A stretch of DNA of 17,795 nucleotides from Solirubrobacteraceae bacterium. GTDB lineage: Bacteria; Actinomycetota; Thermoleophilia; Solirubrobacterales; Solirubrobacteraceae. Numbering within the stretch: position 1 is the first letter of the stretch; each line of letters starts with the position of its first letter. The notes under the pieces are model-generated. The model ran no database searches. It was not told the origin of the DNA and saw nothing but the letters and a program-made list of their open reading frames with translations. This document shows, piece by piece, positions 1-6,769 of the stretch. The stretch spans positions 1 through 17,795 of the forward strand of contig JAUJME010000014.1 in NCBI GenBank assembly GCA_030447005.1. Reading direction: 5' to 3'. The position numbers and the translations under genes were made by a program.

Positions 1-456
1 CTCGCCCGCCGCAAGCCCTACGAGGTCCGCTTCATCGAGTTCATGCCGCTCGACGGCGACCGCGCGTGGGACCAGTCCAAGGTCCTGCCCAACGCCGAGG
101 TCCGCGACCTCATCCACGCGGTCCATCCGCTCGAGCCGATCGGCCGCGCGCCGAGCGGGACGGCGCGTCGCTACCGCTTCGCCGACGGGGAGGGGGAGAT
201 CGGCTTCATCTCCCCCGTCACCGAGCCGTTCTGCGGCGACTGCAACCGCATCCGGCTGACCGCCGACGGCCGCATGCGCACCTGCCTGTTCTCCGTCGAG
301 GAGACCGACCTGCGCGGCCCGCTGCGCGCCGGCGCCTCCGACTCAGAGCTCGAGGCGATCGTGCGCGACGCGGTCTGGCACAAGGAGCTCAAGCACCACG
401 TCAACGAGCCGGGCTTCGTGCCGCCCGCGCGGTCCATGTCGCAGATCGGTGGCTGA
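1..456 (+). CDS. moaA: GTP 3',8-cyclase MoaA, C-terminal part (5' end outside window)
   Basis: Radical-SAM enzyme that starts molybdenum cofactor synthesis by converting GTP to 3',8-cyclo-GTP. The reading frame is open from base 1, so only the last ~151 residues are present and the N-terminal radical-SAM CxxxCxxC cluster lies upstream of the window. What is visible is diagnostic. The C-terminal [4Fe-4S] ligand motif C-x2-C-x13-C (CGDCNRIRL...RTC, bases about 232-285) binds the GTP-side cluster. The protein ends in a Gly-Gly dipeptide (SQIGG), the conserved MoaA tail needed for activity in the family. It is followed by the mogA-like gene with an 8-bp overlap and then moeA, which gives strong operon support. 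Confidence 0.96.
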   Translation, partial: LARRKPYEVRFIEFMPLDGDRAWDQSKVLPNAEVRDLIHAVHPLEPIGRAPSGTARRYRFADGEGEIGFISPVTEPFCGDCNRIRLTADGRMRTCLFSVEETDLRGPLRAGASDSELEAIVRDAVWHKELKHHVNEPGFVPPARSMSQIGG

Positions 457-994
457 GCACGCGGTCGCCGTCCTCGGCGTCTCGGACACCCGCTCGCGCG
501 GCGAGCGCGAGGACGAGACGACGGGGATCATCGTCGCGGCGCTCGAGGCGGCCGGCGGCTTCACGATCGCCGAGACCGCGCTGGTCGCCGACGAGCGGGA
601 GGCGATCGAGGCCGAGCTGATCCGCCTCTGCGACGACGTCGGCTGCGCGCTCGTGCTCACCACGGGCGGCACGGGGCTCGCGCCGCGCGACGTCACCCCC
701 GAGGCCACCCGGGCGGTCGCGCCGGTCGACGTGCCCGGGCTGCCCGAGGCGGTGCGCGTGCAGAGCGCGGCCTCGTTCCCCAAGGCCTGGCTGTCGCGCG
801 CGGTGGCGGGCCTGCGCGGCGACGCGCTGATCGTCAACCTGCCCGGCTCCCCGGGCGGCGTGCGCGACGCCCTGGAGATCCTGCTCGAGCTGCTGCCCCA
901 CGCGCTGGCGGTCCGCGCCGGCGGCGGCCACCCGCACGGCGGCGTCCCGAAGGTCGAGCCGGCCCCCGGCGCCCCCGGAGGCGAGGACGCGTGA
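449..994 (+). CDS. mogA: Molybdopterin adenylyltransferase (MogA/MoaB family)
   Basis: Predicted 181-residue cytosolic enzyme of the MoCF_biosynth fold, which adenylylates molybdopterin before metal insertion. Family motifs are visible: the early VLGVSDTRSRGEREDETT segment, the TTGGTGLAPRDVTPEAT nucleotide/MPT-binding segment (about residues 71-87), and the later GDALIVNLPGSPGG strand-loop. The start chosen is GTG at 449, which overlaps the moaA stop by 8 bp; no earlier in-frame start fits better. The last ~25 residues are Gly/Pro/His-rich and probably disordered. It sits between moaA and moeA, so translation is probably coupled to both. MogA and MoaB cannot be separated by eye; the symbol follows the usual actinobacterial naming. 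Confidence 0.92.
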   Translation: MAEHAVAVLGVSDTRSRGEREDETTGIIVAALEAAGGFTIAETALVADEREAIEAELIRLCDDVGCALVLTTGGTGLAPRDVTPEATRAVAPVDVPGLPEAVRVQSAASFPKAWLSRAVAGLRGDALIVNLPGSPGGVRDALEILLELLPHALAVRAGGGHPHGGVPKVEPAPGAPGGEDA

Positions 995-2193
995 TCGACA
1001 TCGACGAGGCGTGGGCGCTGATCGCCGGCGCCGCCCGCCCGCTCCCGTCCGAGATCCGCCCGCTCCGCGACGCGGTCGGCCGGATCGCCGCCGAGCCGAT
1101 CCGCTCCCCGCTCGACCTCCCCGGCTTCGACCGCTCGGCGATGGACGGCTACGCCGTCCGCGCCGCCGACACGGCGCCCGGCTCCGCCCCGCTGCGGCTC
1201 GCGGGCGCGGTGGCGGCGGGCGAGGACGCGGCCGTGGCGGTCGGGCCGGGCGAGGCGGTCGGGATCACCACGGGGGCGGCGCTGCCCGCCGGCGCCGACG
1301 CGATCCTGCGCTCCGAACACGCGACCCTGACCGAGGACGGCCACGTCGCCCCGTCACAGCCCGTCGAGCCCGGCACGTCGGTCCGCTACCGCGGCGAGGA
1401 CGTCCGCTCGGGCGACGTCCTGCTCGAGGCGGGCGAGCCCGTCACGCTCGGCCGCCTCGCCGTGCTGGCGTCGGCCGGCGTGACCGGGGTGACGGTCCGC
1501 CGCGCGGCGCGCGTGCACCTGCTCACCACGGGCGACGAGCTCGTCCCGGCCGGCACGCCGCTCGCGCCGGGCCAGATCCACGACTCCAACGGGCCCGTCC
1601 TCGCCGAGCTCATCCGGCGGGCGGGCGCCGAGGTCACCGACCACGGCGCCGCCCCCGACGACCCGGAGGCGATCGCCGCGCGGGTGCGGGCCGCGCTGGC
1701 CGCCGCCGACGTGCTGCTCATCTCGGGCGGCGTCTCGGTCGGCGAGCACGACCACGTCAAGGACGTGCTGGCCGGGGAAGGGGTGGGCGAGCTCTTCTGG
1801 CGGGTGCGGATCAAGCCGGGCAAGCCGGTGTTCTGCGGCACGCACGGCGAGACGTTCGTGTTCGGGATGCCCGGCAACCCGCTGTCGGTCGTCGTCTGCT
1901 TCCTGGCCTTCGTCGCGCCGCTGCTGCGGGTGCTCCACGGCGGCGACCCCGACGCGGGGATCGGCCTCCAGCCCGGGCGCCTCGCGGTCGGCGCGAAGGC
2001 CGACGACGGGCGCACCACCTTTCTCACCGCGCGCCTCGAGCGCGCCGCCGACGGCGTGCTCGAGGCGACGCCCACCACCCGGCAGGGCTCCCACATGACC
2101 GGGGCGCTCGCCGAGGCCGACGGGTTCGTGGTCGCCCCGCACGACCCCGGGGTGCTCGACCCCGGGGCGCGCGTCGACGTCCTCCTGCTCTAG
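991..2193 (+). CDS. moeA: Molybdopterin molybdenumtransferase MoeA
   Basis: 400-residue enzyme that inserts molybdate into adenylylated molybdopterin, the last core step of cofactor synthesis, in the cytosol. The length is normal for MoeA. Motifs in order: the LPGFDRSAMDGYAVR signature near residues 43-57, the linker/beta domains, then the MPT-binding domain with LLTTGDELV (about residue 177), DSNGPVL, LLISGGVSVGEHD (about 243-255), GKPVFCG and FGMPGNPLSVVVCF (about 291-304). It starts at GTG 991 in a GTGA overlap with the mogA stop, so it is probably translationally coupled. It is the last gene of the visible moaA-mogA-moeA operon; the next gene has its own promoter-like sequence. Confidence 0.96.
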   Translation: MIDIDEAWALIAGAARPLPSEIRPLRDAVGRIAAEPIRSPLDLPGFDRSAMDGYAVRAADTAPGSAPLRLAGAVAAGEDAAVAVGPGEAVGITTGAALPAGADAILRSEHATLTEDGHVAPSQPVEPGTSVRYRGEDVRSGDVLLEAGEPVTLGRLAVLASAGVTGVTVRRAARVHLLTTGDELVPAGTPLAPGQIHDSNGPVLAELIRRAGAEVTDHGAAPDDPEAIAARVRAALAAADVLLISGGVSVGEHDHVKDVLAGEGVGELFWRVRIKPGKPVFCGTHGETFVFGMPGNPLSVVVCFLAFVAPLLRVLHGGDPDAGIGLQPGRLAVGAKADDGRTTFLTARLERAADGVLEATPTTRQGSHMTGALAEADGFVVAPHDPGVLDPGARVDVLLL

Positions 2194-2212
2194 CCAATTC
2201 CTGCAAAGGCAC

Positions 2213-2218
2213 TAGGGT
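2213..2218 (+). promoter_or_regulatory. Putative -10 box (TAGGGT) for the carbonic anhydrase gene
   Basis: The 56-bp gap between moeA and the carbonic anhydrase gene contains CACTAGGGTTTT. TAGGGT fits the actinobacterial TAnnnT -10 pattern. A transcript starting about 7 bases later would have a leader of about 25 bases that includes the GAGAGGAG ribosome binding site at 2235-2242. I see no convincing -35 hexamer. The same ACTAGGGT string occurs before the start codon at 17777. Confidence 0.45.
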
Positions 2219-2249
2219 TTTACGGCAACCGACCGAGAGGAGCTGCGGG

Positions 2250-2741
2250 ATGTCCGTCACCGACGAGCTGGTCCGCAACGCCGAGAGCTACGCCGAGAAC
2301 TTCGACAAGGGCGACCTTCCGCTTCCCCCGGGCCGCAAGGTGGCGGTGGTCGCCTGCATGGACGCGCGCCTGAACCCGTACGGGCTGCTCGGCCTGCAGG
2401 AGGGCGACGCCCACGTCATCCGCAACGCGGGCGGGGTCATCACCGACGACGAGATCCGCTCCCTCTCCATCTCCCAGCGCCTGCTGGGCACGGAGGAGAT
2501 CATTCTCATCCACCACACGGACTGCGGGATGCTCACCTTCACCGACGACGAGTTCCGCCGCTCCGTGCAGGACGACACCGGGATCAAGCCCGAGTGGGCG
2601 GCCGAGGCGTTTCCGGATCTCGAGGAGGACGTGCGCCAGTCCGTCGCCCGGATCCAGGCGAGCCCCTTCATCCCCCGCAAGGACAGCGTTCGCGGGTTCG
2701 TCTACGAGGTCGAGACGGGCCGGCTGCGCGAGGTCGCGTAG
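2250..2741 (+). CDS. Beta-carbonic anhydrase (Rv1284-like, class D type)
   Basis: 163-residue zinc enzyme that interconverts CO2 and bicarbonate. The beta-class Zn site is complete: Cys36, Asp38 and Arg40 in ACMDARL, then His89 and Cys92 in HHTDCGML. The segments EGDAHVIRNAGG, SISQRLLGTEEIILIHHTDC and FTDDEFRR closely resemble, from memory, the short mycobacterial Rv1284 enzyme, which is also about 163 residues. The ATG at 2250 is supported by the Shine-Dalgarno GAGAGGAG (2235-2242) with 7-base spacing and by N-terminal alignment to that family (MSVTDE). The frame stays open far upstream, but that is moeA antiframe. It stands alone after moeA and is closed by the 2752-2784 hairpin. A link to molybdenum cofactor genes is probably positional only. 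Confidence 0.95.
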   Translation: MSVTDELVRNAESYAENFDKGDLPLPPGRKVAVVACMDARLNPYGLLGLQEGDAHVIRNAGGVITDDEIRSLSISQRLLGTEEIILIHHTDCGMLTFTDDEFRRSVQDDTGIKPEWAAEAFPDLEEDVRQSVARIQASPFIPRKDSVRGFVYEVETGRLREVA

Positions 2742-2751
2742 GCGGGCGGTA

Positions 2752-2784
2752 CAGCGCTCCGGGATGCCGTGGCCCGGAGCGCTG
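2752..2784. terminator. Bidirectional hairpin terminator between convergent genes
   Basis: CAGCGCTCCGGG (2752-2763) and CCCGGAGCGCTG (2773-2784) are perfect 12-bp complements around a 9-base loop. The hairpin sits in the 57-bp gap between the carbonic anhydrase stop and the convergent SPW-like gene stop. No U-tract is present on either side, as is common for GC-rich actinobacterial terminators. Confidence 0.75.
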
Positions 2785-2798
2785 ACGGTGCCGCCGCC

Positions 2799-3743
2799 TC
2801 AGCTGCGCTCCGAGTGCAGGTTCGGGCCGGCGCCCGGGTCGTCGCCCTCGACCTCGGGGTCGTCGACGATCTCCGTCGACGGCAGGCGGTTGCCCGCGGC
2901 GTACTCGACGCCCGAGAGGTCGGACTCGGCCTCCGGGTGGAAGGCATCGCGCAGCGGGTTGCCGTCGCCGTCGCCGTGGGTGGCGTTCTCGATCAGGTCG
3001 GCCTCGGCCGCCTCCCATCCGTCCTGCTCGCCGCCGCCGGCCTGGTAGACCGGGTCCATCGCGGGGTCGTCGGAGTCGTGCGCGACGACGCCGCCGATGA
3101 GCGCCGCCTCGGCGGCCGCGGCGGCCTCCTCCTCGGCGACCACCGGGTCGGTGGCGCTCGTCGCCGCGAGGTACTCCATGTCGGTCGTGTGGGCCTCGGC
3201 CCACTCGCGGCGCTCCGTCTCGGACTCGGGCAGCGCCGGCGCGGTCACCGACGGCCCCGGGGTCTCGATCGGCGGCGTGGCGACGCGCGGCGAGAGGCCG
3301 GCGCGCGGCTCGGCGGCGGCGACGGGGGCGTCGACGCCGTTGGTGGCGCCGGGCATGGGCGCGTCGCGGCCGATCTTCGGCTCGTCGGCGCGGTCGCCGG
3401 GGGTGCGGTCGGTGAGCGCCGCGGCGGCGATCTCACCGGCGCCGAAGACGACGTGCGGAAGCCAGCCGCCGAGGCCGGAGCTCTTGCTGCGCAGCAGCCA
3501 GGGGGAGGCGAGCAGGGCGGCGCCCGTGGCGGCGTCGAGGGCGAGGTGGGCCTTCATCGGGATCAGGCGGCGAAGGCCGAGCTCGTAGTCGGTGAGCAGG
3601 CTGGTGGCCAGCACGCCGCCGCCGGCCACCGACAGCGCGAGCTTCCCGCGCGCGTCGGCGCCGCGCAGGAGGAACGGCGCGGCCAGCAGGGATCCGGCGG
3701 TGGCGTAGTCGACCACGCCGTGGGTCTTGGTGGAGACGGGCAT
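2799..3743 (-). CDS. SPW-repeat-like membrane protein with long acidic C-terminal tail
   Basis: 314 residues, function unknown. The first ~110 residues contain about four hydrophobic segments (around 14-27, 35-51, 66-84 and 92-108). They begin with STKTHGVVDYATAGSLLAAPFLL and include ALDAATGAALLASPWLL, whose Ser-Pro-Trp resembles the SPW repeat (PF03779) membrane family. The remaining ~200 residues are low-complexity, rich in Pro, Ala, Asp and Glu, with a Glu/Ala-rich stretch and an Asp-rich end, so probably disordered. The ATG at 3743 is preceded by AGAGGAC (bases 3748-3754 on this strand) at 4-5-base spacing. It is the last gene of a minus-strand series. The acidic tail is compositionally similar to the 53-residue protein at 6569. 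The frame has many long antisense shadows; the codon pattern and membrane N-terminus favour this strand. Confidence 0.8.
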   Translation of the reverse strand: MPVSTKTHGVVDYATAGSLLAAPFLLRGADARGKLALSVAGGGVLATSLLTDYELGLRRLIPMKAHLALDAATGAALLASPWLLRSKSSGLGGWLPHVVFGAGEIAAAALTDRTPGDRADEPKIGRDAPMPGATNGVDAPVAAAEPRAGLSPRVATPPIETPGPSVTAPALPESETERREWAEAHTTDMEYLAATSATDPVVAEEEAAAAAEAALIGGVVAHDSDDPAMDPVYQAGGGEQDGWEAAEADLIENATHGDGDGNPLRDAFHPEAESDLSGVEYAAGNRLPSTEIVDDPEVEGDDPGAGPNLHSERS

Positions 3744-3792
3744 AGCCGTCCTCTACCCATCCGGCGCGAGCGCAGGCCTGGCGCGCCGGGGC

Positions 3793-4278
3793 TCAGAGCC
3801 GGAAGACGGCCGACCCCAGGCGGATCTCGTCGCCCGCGCGGACCTCGGCGTCGTAGACCCGGCGGCCGTTGACCCACGTGCCGTTGCTCGACCCGAGGTC
3901 GGCGATGAACCAGCGCCCGTCGCGCAGGCGCAGGCCGGCGTGGCGGCGGGAGACCGTGTCGTCGGCGAAGACGAGCTCGCAGGAGGGCGCGCGGCCCAGG
4001 GTCAGCCGCCCGCCCTGGAGCGCTGCGGTACCGAGCAGCGACTCGGGCTCGGGCGCGCCACCGCCTCCGAGTGCGCCGCGGAGCGCCCGCGCCGCCCGCG
4101 CGAAGCTGCCCTCGACGGCCGGGAGGTCGGCGGTGAGGCCGTCGAGCTCGTGGCGGGTGCCCGCGTGCAGCGCGCGCTCGACGCGGGCGGTGAAGGTCCC
4201 CGTCTCGATCTCCCCGCACGCGTAGCCCTCGCGCAGCCGCGCCAGGGTCCGCTCGCGAGTGTCGTGGCCCGCTCTCAT
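3793..4278 (-). CDS. DUF1707-FHA domain protein
   Basis: 161 residues. Residues 3-53 match the DUF1707 (SHOCT-like) pattern: an RE..L...Y..GEI....F..RVERAL.A.TR.EL..L.ADLP layout. A short linker follows, then a forkhead-associated domain from about 90 to the end. The FHA phosphothreonine-binding residues are all present: Gly95-Arg96 (LGRAPSC), Ser110-Arg111-x-His113 (SRRHAGL) and the LGSSNGTWVNGRRV loop (128-141). FHA domains read Ser/Thr-kinase phosphorylation, and DUF1707 usually sits at the N-terminus of actinobacterial envelope or regulatory proteins. No membrane segment is seen, so it is probably cytosolic. The ATG at 4278 lies directly after GAGGAGG with no spacer, and a TAGCCT -10-like box is 13 bases upstream. 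No kinase gene is in the window. Confidence 0.93.
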   Translation of the reverse strand: MRAGHDTRERTLARLREGYACGEIETGTFTARVERALHAGTRHELDGLTADLPAVEGSFARAARALRGALGGGGAPEPESLLGTAALQGGRLTLGRAPSCELVFADDTVSRRHAGLRLRDGRWFIADLGSSNGTWVNGRRVYDAEVRAGDEIRLGSAVFRL

Positions 4279-4291
4279 CCTCCTCGGGGTG

Positions 4292-4297
4292 AGGCTA
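4292..4297 (-). promoter_or_regulatory. Putative -10 box (TAGCCT) for the DUF1707-FHA gene
   Basis: On the minus strand TAGCCT lies in the 24-bp gap between the HNH-repeat gene stop (4303) and the FHA start (4278), 13 bases before ATG. The identical hexamer precedes the DUF2298 gene. The predicted leader would be only about 6 bases, so the adjacent GAGGAGG may act only on read-through transcripts. Confidence 0.35.
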
Positions 4298-4302
4298 CGC
4301 CT

Positions 4303-5091
4303 TCAGACCGCGTCGCGCCAGCGCACGGCGGCGGAGGCCACGTCGCCGAGCGCGCGGGCGAGCCCTGCGCGGTCGCCGCTCGCGCGGGCGACGGCCAGCG
4401 ACCGCAGCGCGGCGGCGAGGACCGCGGGCCCGGACGGCCCGCCGTCGCGCAGCCGCGCGAGCTCGCCGGCGCCCAGGGAGCGCCGCGCGCCGGCGGGACC
4501 CCGCGCCTCGGACTCGCGGGCGCGGGCGCGGTCGGAGGCCGCGTCGCGGACCGCCGCCTCGGCCTGGTCGCTCGCCGCGCGGACGCGCGCGTCGGCCTCC
4601 TCGATCGCCCGCGCGGCCTCCTCGACCACGCGGTCGCGCCACTCGGCCTGTGCCTCGTGGGCGCGGGCGAGCGCGCGGCGGGCGCGGCCGGCCTGCTCGC
4701 TCGCGCGGCGGGCGCGCCGGCGGGCGGCGTCGAGCTTGGCCTCGGCCCGCTGGGCGCGGCGCTCGGCGGCCGCACCGTCGGGCGCCGCGACCTCCGCCAC
4801 GGCCCGCGGCCGCGGGCCGGGACGGCGGGGCGTCAGGCCGGCGGCGCGGACGGCGGCGTCGAAGGAGCCGCCGAACGGCCGCTTGACGGCGTTGGTCGAG
4901 GGCCAGACCCCGTCGCGGTAGCGCTCGATGCGCCACTCCTGCGCGCGCCAGCGCGCCAGCGACGGGTTCCAGTCGGCCGAGCACGGCGGCTCGCCGTACC
5001 GGTCGTTCCACTCGCCGATCTTCTCGATGATCGTCTCGCGGGTCCAGCGCGTCACTCGACGCCCGCCCGCGGTCTGCGCGGACGGGGTCAT
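4303..5091 (-). CDS. HNH-associated-repeat (DNA-binding-like) protein with coiled coil
   Basis: 262 residues in three parts. Residues about 15-86 resemble the homing-endonuclease-associated repeat (PF18780 type): TRWTRETIIEKIGEW, a Gly-x-Pro-Pro-Cys turn, DWNP, then VKRPFGGSFDAAVRAAGL, where the family has a small DNA-binding helical unit ending FG-w-aal-AG. Residues about 105-205 are an Ala/Arg/Glu-rich helix predicted to form a coiled coil. The last ~55 residues are helical and Ala-rich. No HNH nuclease motif is present, so nuclease activity is not supported; a DNA-binding structural or regulatory role is a guess. ATG 5091 is chosen, with GTG 5055 (VTRWTRE) as a possible later start. It lies 24 bp upstream of the FHA gene on the same strand. 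Confidence 0.78.
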   Translation of the reverse strand: MTPSAQTAGGRRVTRWTRETIIEKIGEWNDRYGEPPCSADWNPSLARWRAQEWRIERYRDGVWPSTNAVKRPFGGSFDAAVRAAGLTPRRPGPRPRAVAEVAAPDGAAAERRAQRAEAKLDAARRRARRASEQAGRARRALARAHEAQAEWRDRVVEEAARAIEEADARVRAASDQAEAAVRDAASDRARARESEARGPAGARRSLGAGELARLRDGGPSGPAVLAAALRSLAVARASGDRAGLARALGDVASAAVRWRDAV

Positions 5092-5106
5092 TGGCTGACT
5101 CGTCCG

Positions 5107-5205
5107 CTAGGGGCCCGTCGGGACGGCGGCCGCGACCGCGTCGACGCTCAGCGCCAGGCCCGTGAGGGCGGCGGGCATGAGGGTCCGGGCGCGGCGGGAG
5201 AGCAT
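5107..5205 (-). CDS. Possible 32-residue signal-peptide-like miniprotein
   Basis: The 173-bp gap between the HNH-repeat gene and the secreted-protein gene contains a short frame on the minus strand encoding a basic N-terminus (MLSRRAR), a hydrophobic core (LMPAALTGLALSVDAVAAA) and a short VPTGP end. It looks like a signal peptide with almost no mature part. It may be a remnant of a secreted protein or chance. A TACCGT sequence (5216-5221, minus strand) lies 10 bases before its ATG, matching the -10-to-start spacing of other genes here. No homologue is recognised. Confidence 0.22.
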   Translation of the reverse strand: MLSRRARTLMPAALTGLALSVDAVAAAVPTGP

Positions 5206-5279
5206 GACCCGCGGGACGGTACCGGCCGGCGCCGCGCGCGTCCAGGGCGGGCGCGCCGAGATCGGGTTCGAACCCGCTT

Positions 5280-5846
5280 TCAGTCGCCGGCGGCGCCCAC
5301 GAAGACCTCGAAGCGGATGACGCGCCCCTTGCTGACCTTGGCCATCAGCCGGGGGGTCGGCTGCGGCACGGAGGCGTCGTCCTGGAGCTCGAGGACGTAG
5401 AGGTTCTTCTCGAACTCGTCGTCGATCGCCCCGTAGACCTCGCGTGCGCGGTCGAGCGAGTCGCCGATGGTCAGGCCGCGGTCGGTCGTCCAGCCCGGCC
5501 GGCTGACGGCGATCTGCTGGACCGAGAGGCGGCGGGAGTCGCAGCGCCGGCGCGGCGGCGTGTCGAAGGTGACGGCGAGCACGGTGATGCCGGGGTCCTG
5601 CCAGCGGACCCTGCACGCCGAGCGGCCGCCGACGGAGCGCTTGCGGGTCGGCTTGCCGTAGGCGCGCAGCGCCTTGCGCAGGCGGTCGCTCCCGCCGAGG
5701 CTCAGCGCGCCTACCTGCCTGGGCTCGTTGTCGACCAGGCGGATCAGCCGGTCCGGCGGGACCTGGGCGCCCGCGGCCGGGAGCCCAGCCGCCGCCGTCC
5801 CCGCCGCCGCCACCGCCCCTGCCACCAGCCATCGCCGCGTTGTCAT
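5280..5846 (-). CDS. Secreted protein of unknown function
   Basis: 188 residues. MTTRRWLVAGAVAAAGTAAA followed by GLPAAGAQ is a clear export signal with probable cleavage after AGA (residue about 27); the Arg-Arg pair is not a full Tat consensus. The mature part has two conserved-looking cysteines (SACRVRW and RRRCDSRR), which may form a disulfide outside the cell, plus several beta-strand-like segments, and ends RFEVFVGAAGD. I do not recognise a family. The start is ATG 5846, inside an ATGA overlap with the stop of the VOC gene, so the two are translationally coupled. The frame stays open further upstream (to 6425), but that is the antiframe of the VOC gene and the signal peptide decides the start. 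Confidence 0.85.
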   Translation of the reverse strand: MTTRRWLVAGAVAAAGTAAAGLPAAGAQVPPDRLIRLVDNEPRQVGALSLGGSDRLRKALRAYGKPTRKRSVGGRSACRVRWQDPGITVLAVTFDTPPRRRCDSRRLSVQQIAVSRPGWTTDRGLTIGDSLDRAREVYGAIDDEFEKNLYVLELQDDASVPQPTPRLMAKVSKGRVIRFEVFVGAAGD

Positions 5847-6469
5847 CCCGGCACCGTAGAGCGCGATCGCCGCACGTGCGCCGTCATCAGCGCGAGCGCG
5901 ACGCCGAGCCCCGCCTCGCGGCGGACCGTCGCGATCCGCCGTCCGGGCTGGACTGCGGGGCGAATGGCTCCGAGGGCGCCGCCGAGGCGCGCGGCGGCCG
6001 CGTCGAGGTCGGCGACCACGGCGACCAGGCCCCAGAAGCGCGGCGGGTCCTCCCCCGTCTCGACGACCTCGGCGATCACCTCCCCGAGGCGCAGGAACGC
6101 CTGGCGGGCGGGCGCCTCGGGCGGCTCGCGGATGCGGCGGACCTCGGCGCCGGCCCTCGCGAAGGCGCCCGTCGTGCGGTCGAGCTCGGCCGTGAGGACG
6201 ACGACGTGGTCGAGGGAGACCGCGCCGTTGGGGTGGGGGTCCGGCGCGCCCGGCGGCTCGGACGCCGCGGCGGCCCACCGCGTCGGCAGCCCGTCGAGCG
6301 AGGGCGGCCCGCCGCCGCCCGCGAGCGTCCAGGCGCGGAGCCCGCCGCCGGCGCCCGTGAGCGCGAGCGTCACCCCGCCGATGGCGCACGCGCCGTCGCG
6401 GACGGCGAAGCCGAGGGCCGACCACGCGTCGGGCGCGTCGCCGATCTCGAGCGCGCGCAGGGCCGGCAC
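5843..6469 (-). CDS. VOC-fold (glyoxalase-like) protein
   Basis: 208 residues built from two betaalphabetabetabeta-like halves, as in vicinal-oxygen-chelate proteins. The second module begins at AVSLDHVVVLTAELDRTTGAFARAGAEVRRIREPP, a typical VOC strand-helix start with His, and later QAFLRLGEVIAEVVE supplies the metal-ligand-like Glu position. The first half is degenerate. Substrate unknown. The start chosen is GTG 6469 (VPALRALEIG): the frame is open above it, but a TAGGAT -10-like box (6477-6482) lies just 7 bases upstream, which suggests a leaderless transcript starting at this GTG. It is followed by the secreted-protein gene with an ATGA overlap. Confidence 0.8.
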   Translation of the reverse strand: MPALRALEIGDAPDAWSALGFAVRDGACAIGGVTLALTGAGGGLRAWTLAGGGGPPSLDGLPTRWAAAASEPPGAPDPHPNGAVSLDHVVVLTAELDRTTGAFARAGAEVRRIREPPEAPARQAFLRLGEVIAEVVETGEDPPRFWGLVAVVADLDAAAARLGGALGAIRPAVQPGRRIATVRREAGLGVALALMTAHVRRSRSTVPG

Positions 6470-6476
6470 GCGGCGG

Positions 6477-6482
6477 ATCCTA
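6477..6482 (-). promoter_or_regulatory. Putative leaderless -10 box (TAGGAT) for the VOC gene
   Basis: On the minus strand CGTAGGATCCGCCGC immediately precedes GTG 6469; TAGGAT ends 7 bases before the start codon. Transcription beginning 6-8 bases after the box would place the mRNA end at or next to the start codon. No Shine-Dalgarno sequence is visible. Confidence 0.45.
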
Positions 6483-6568
6483 CGGCCGGCGCAGGGCCGG
6501 CGGGTGGTGCGGGTGCTAAGACCGGGTAGACCCATGCCGTCCGCCCACCGCACGAGAGGATCTGACCC

Positions 6569-6730
6569 ATGGACGAGCAGAGCAATCGCGAGCCCCTCGA
6601 GGATGAGCCCGGCACCCCCGGCGCAGAGGGCGGCTCGGGCGGCGACCAGGACACGATTCCCGGCGCCCCGTCGGACAACGACGAGACCGACGCCGGCGAC
6701 ACCGACCAGCACTCGACCGCGGACGCCTAG
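6569..6730 (+). CDS. Small acidic, probably disordered protein (53 residues)
   Basis: Starts MDEQSNREPLEDEPGTPGAE and continues Gly/Asp/Thr-rich to DQHSTADA. It has many Asp and Glu, almost no hydrophobic residues and no Cys, so it should be soluble, highly acidic and unfolded. The start is well supported by GAGAGGA (6554-6560), 8 bases before ATG, essentially the same ribosome binding site as the carbonic anhydrase gene. It is 39 bp upstream of the flippase-like gene on the same strand. No family recognised; small acidic proteins of this kind are common and poorly annotated in actinobacteria. Confidence 0.7.
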   Translation: MDEQSNREPLEDEPGTPGAEGGSGGDQDTIPGAPSDNDETDAGDTDQHSTADA

Positions 6731-6769
6731 GGGTCCGCTGACCGCCGGCCCGCACGCCGGAGGGCTCGG

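Noticed and set aside
2769..3872. 367-codon plus-strand frame opposite the SPW-like gene
   Set aside because: Composition is Gly/Val/Ala/Arg repeats expected from the complement of Ala/Glu/Asp codons; the minus-strand product has a ribosome binding site and membrane helices.
5258..5285. tRNA T-arm look-alike (GGGTTCGAACCC), possible tRNA or attachment-site remnant
   Set aside because: With the standard seven-base TTCGAAC loop the third stem pair is G-G on either strand. No D-arm, anticodon arm or acceptor stem is found on either side, and the minus-strand upstream sequence is coding.
3727..5400. 557-codon open frame on the plus strand
   Set aside because: Runs antisense across the FHA, HNH-repeat and secreted-protein genes; Ala/Arg/Gly/Val-rich without a domain, typical of GC-rich third-frame artefacts.
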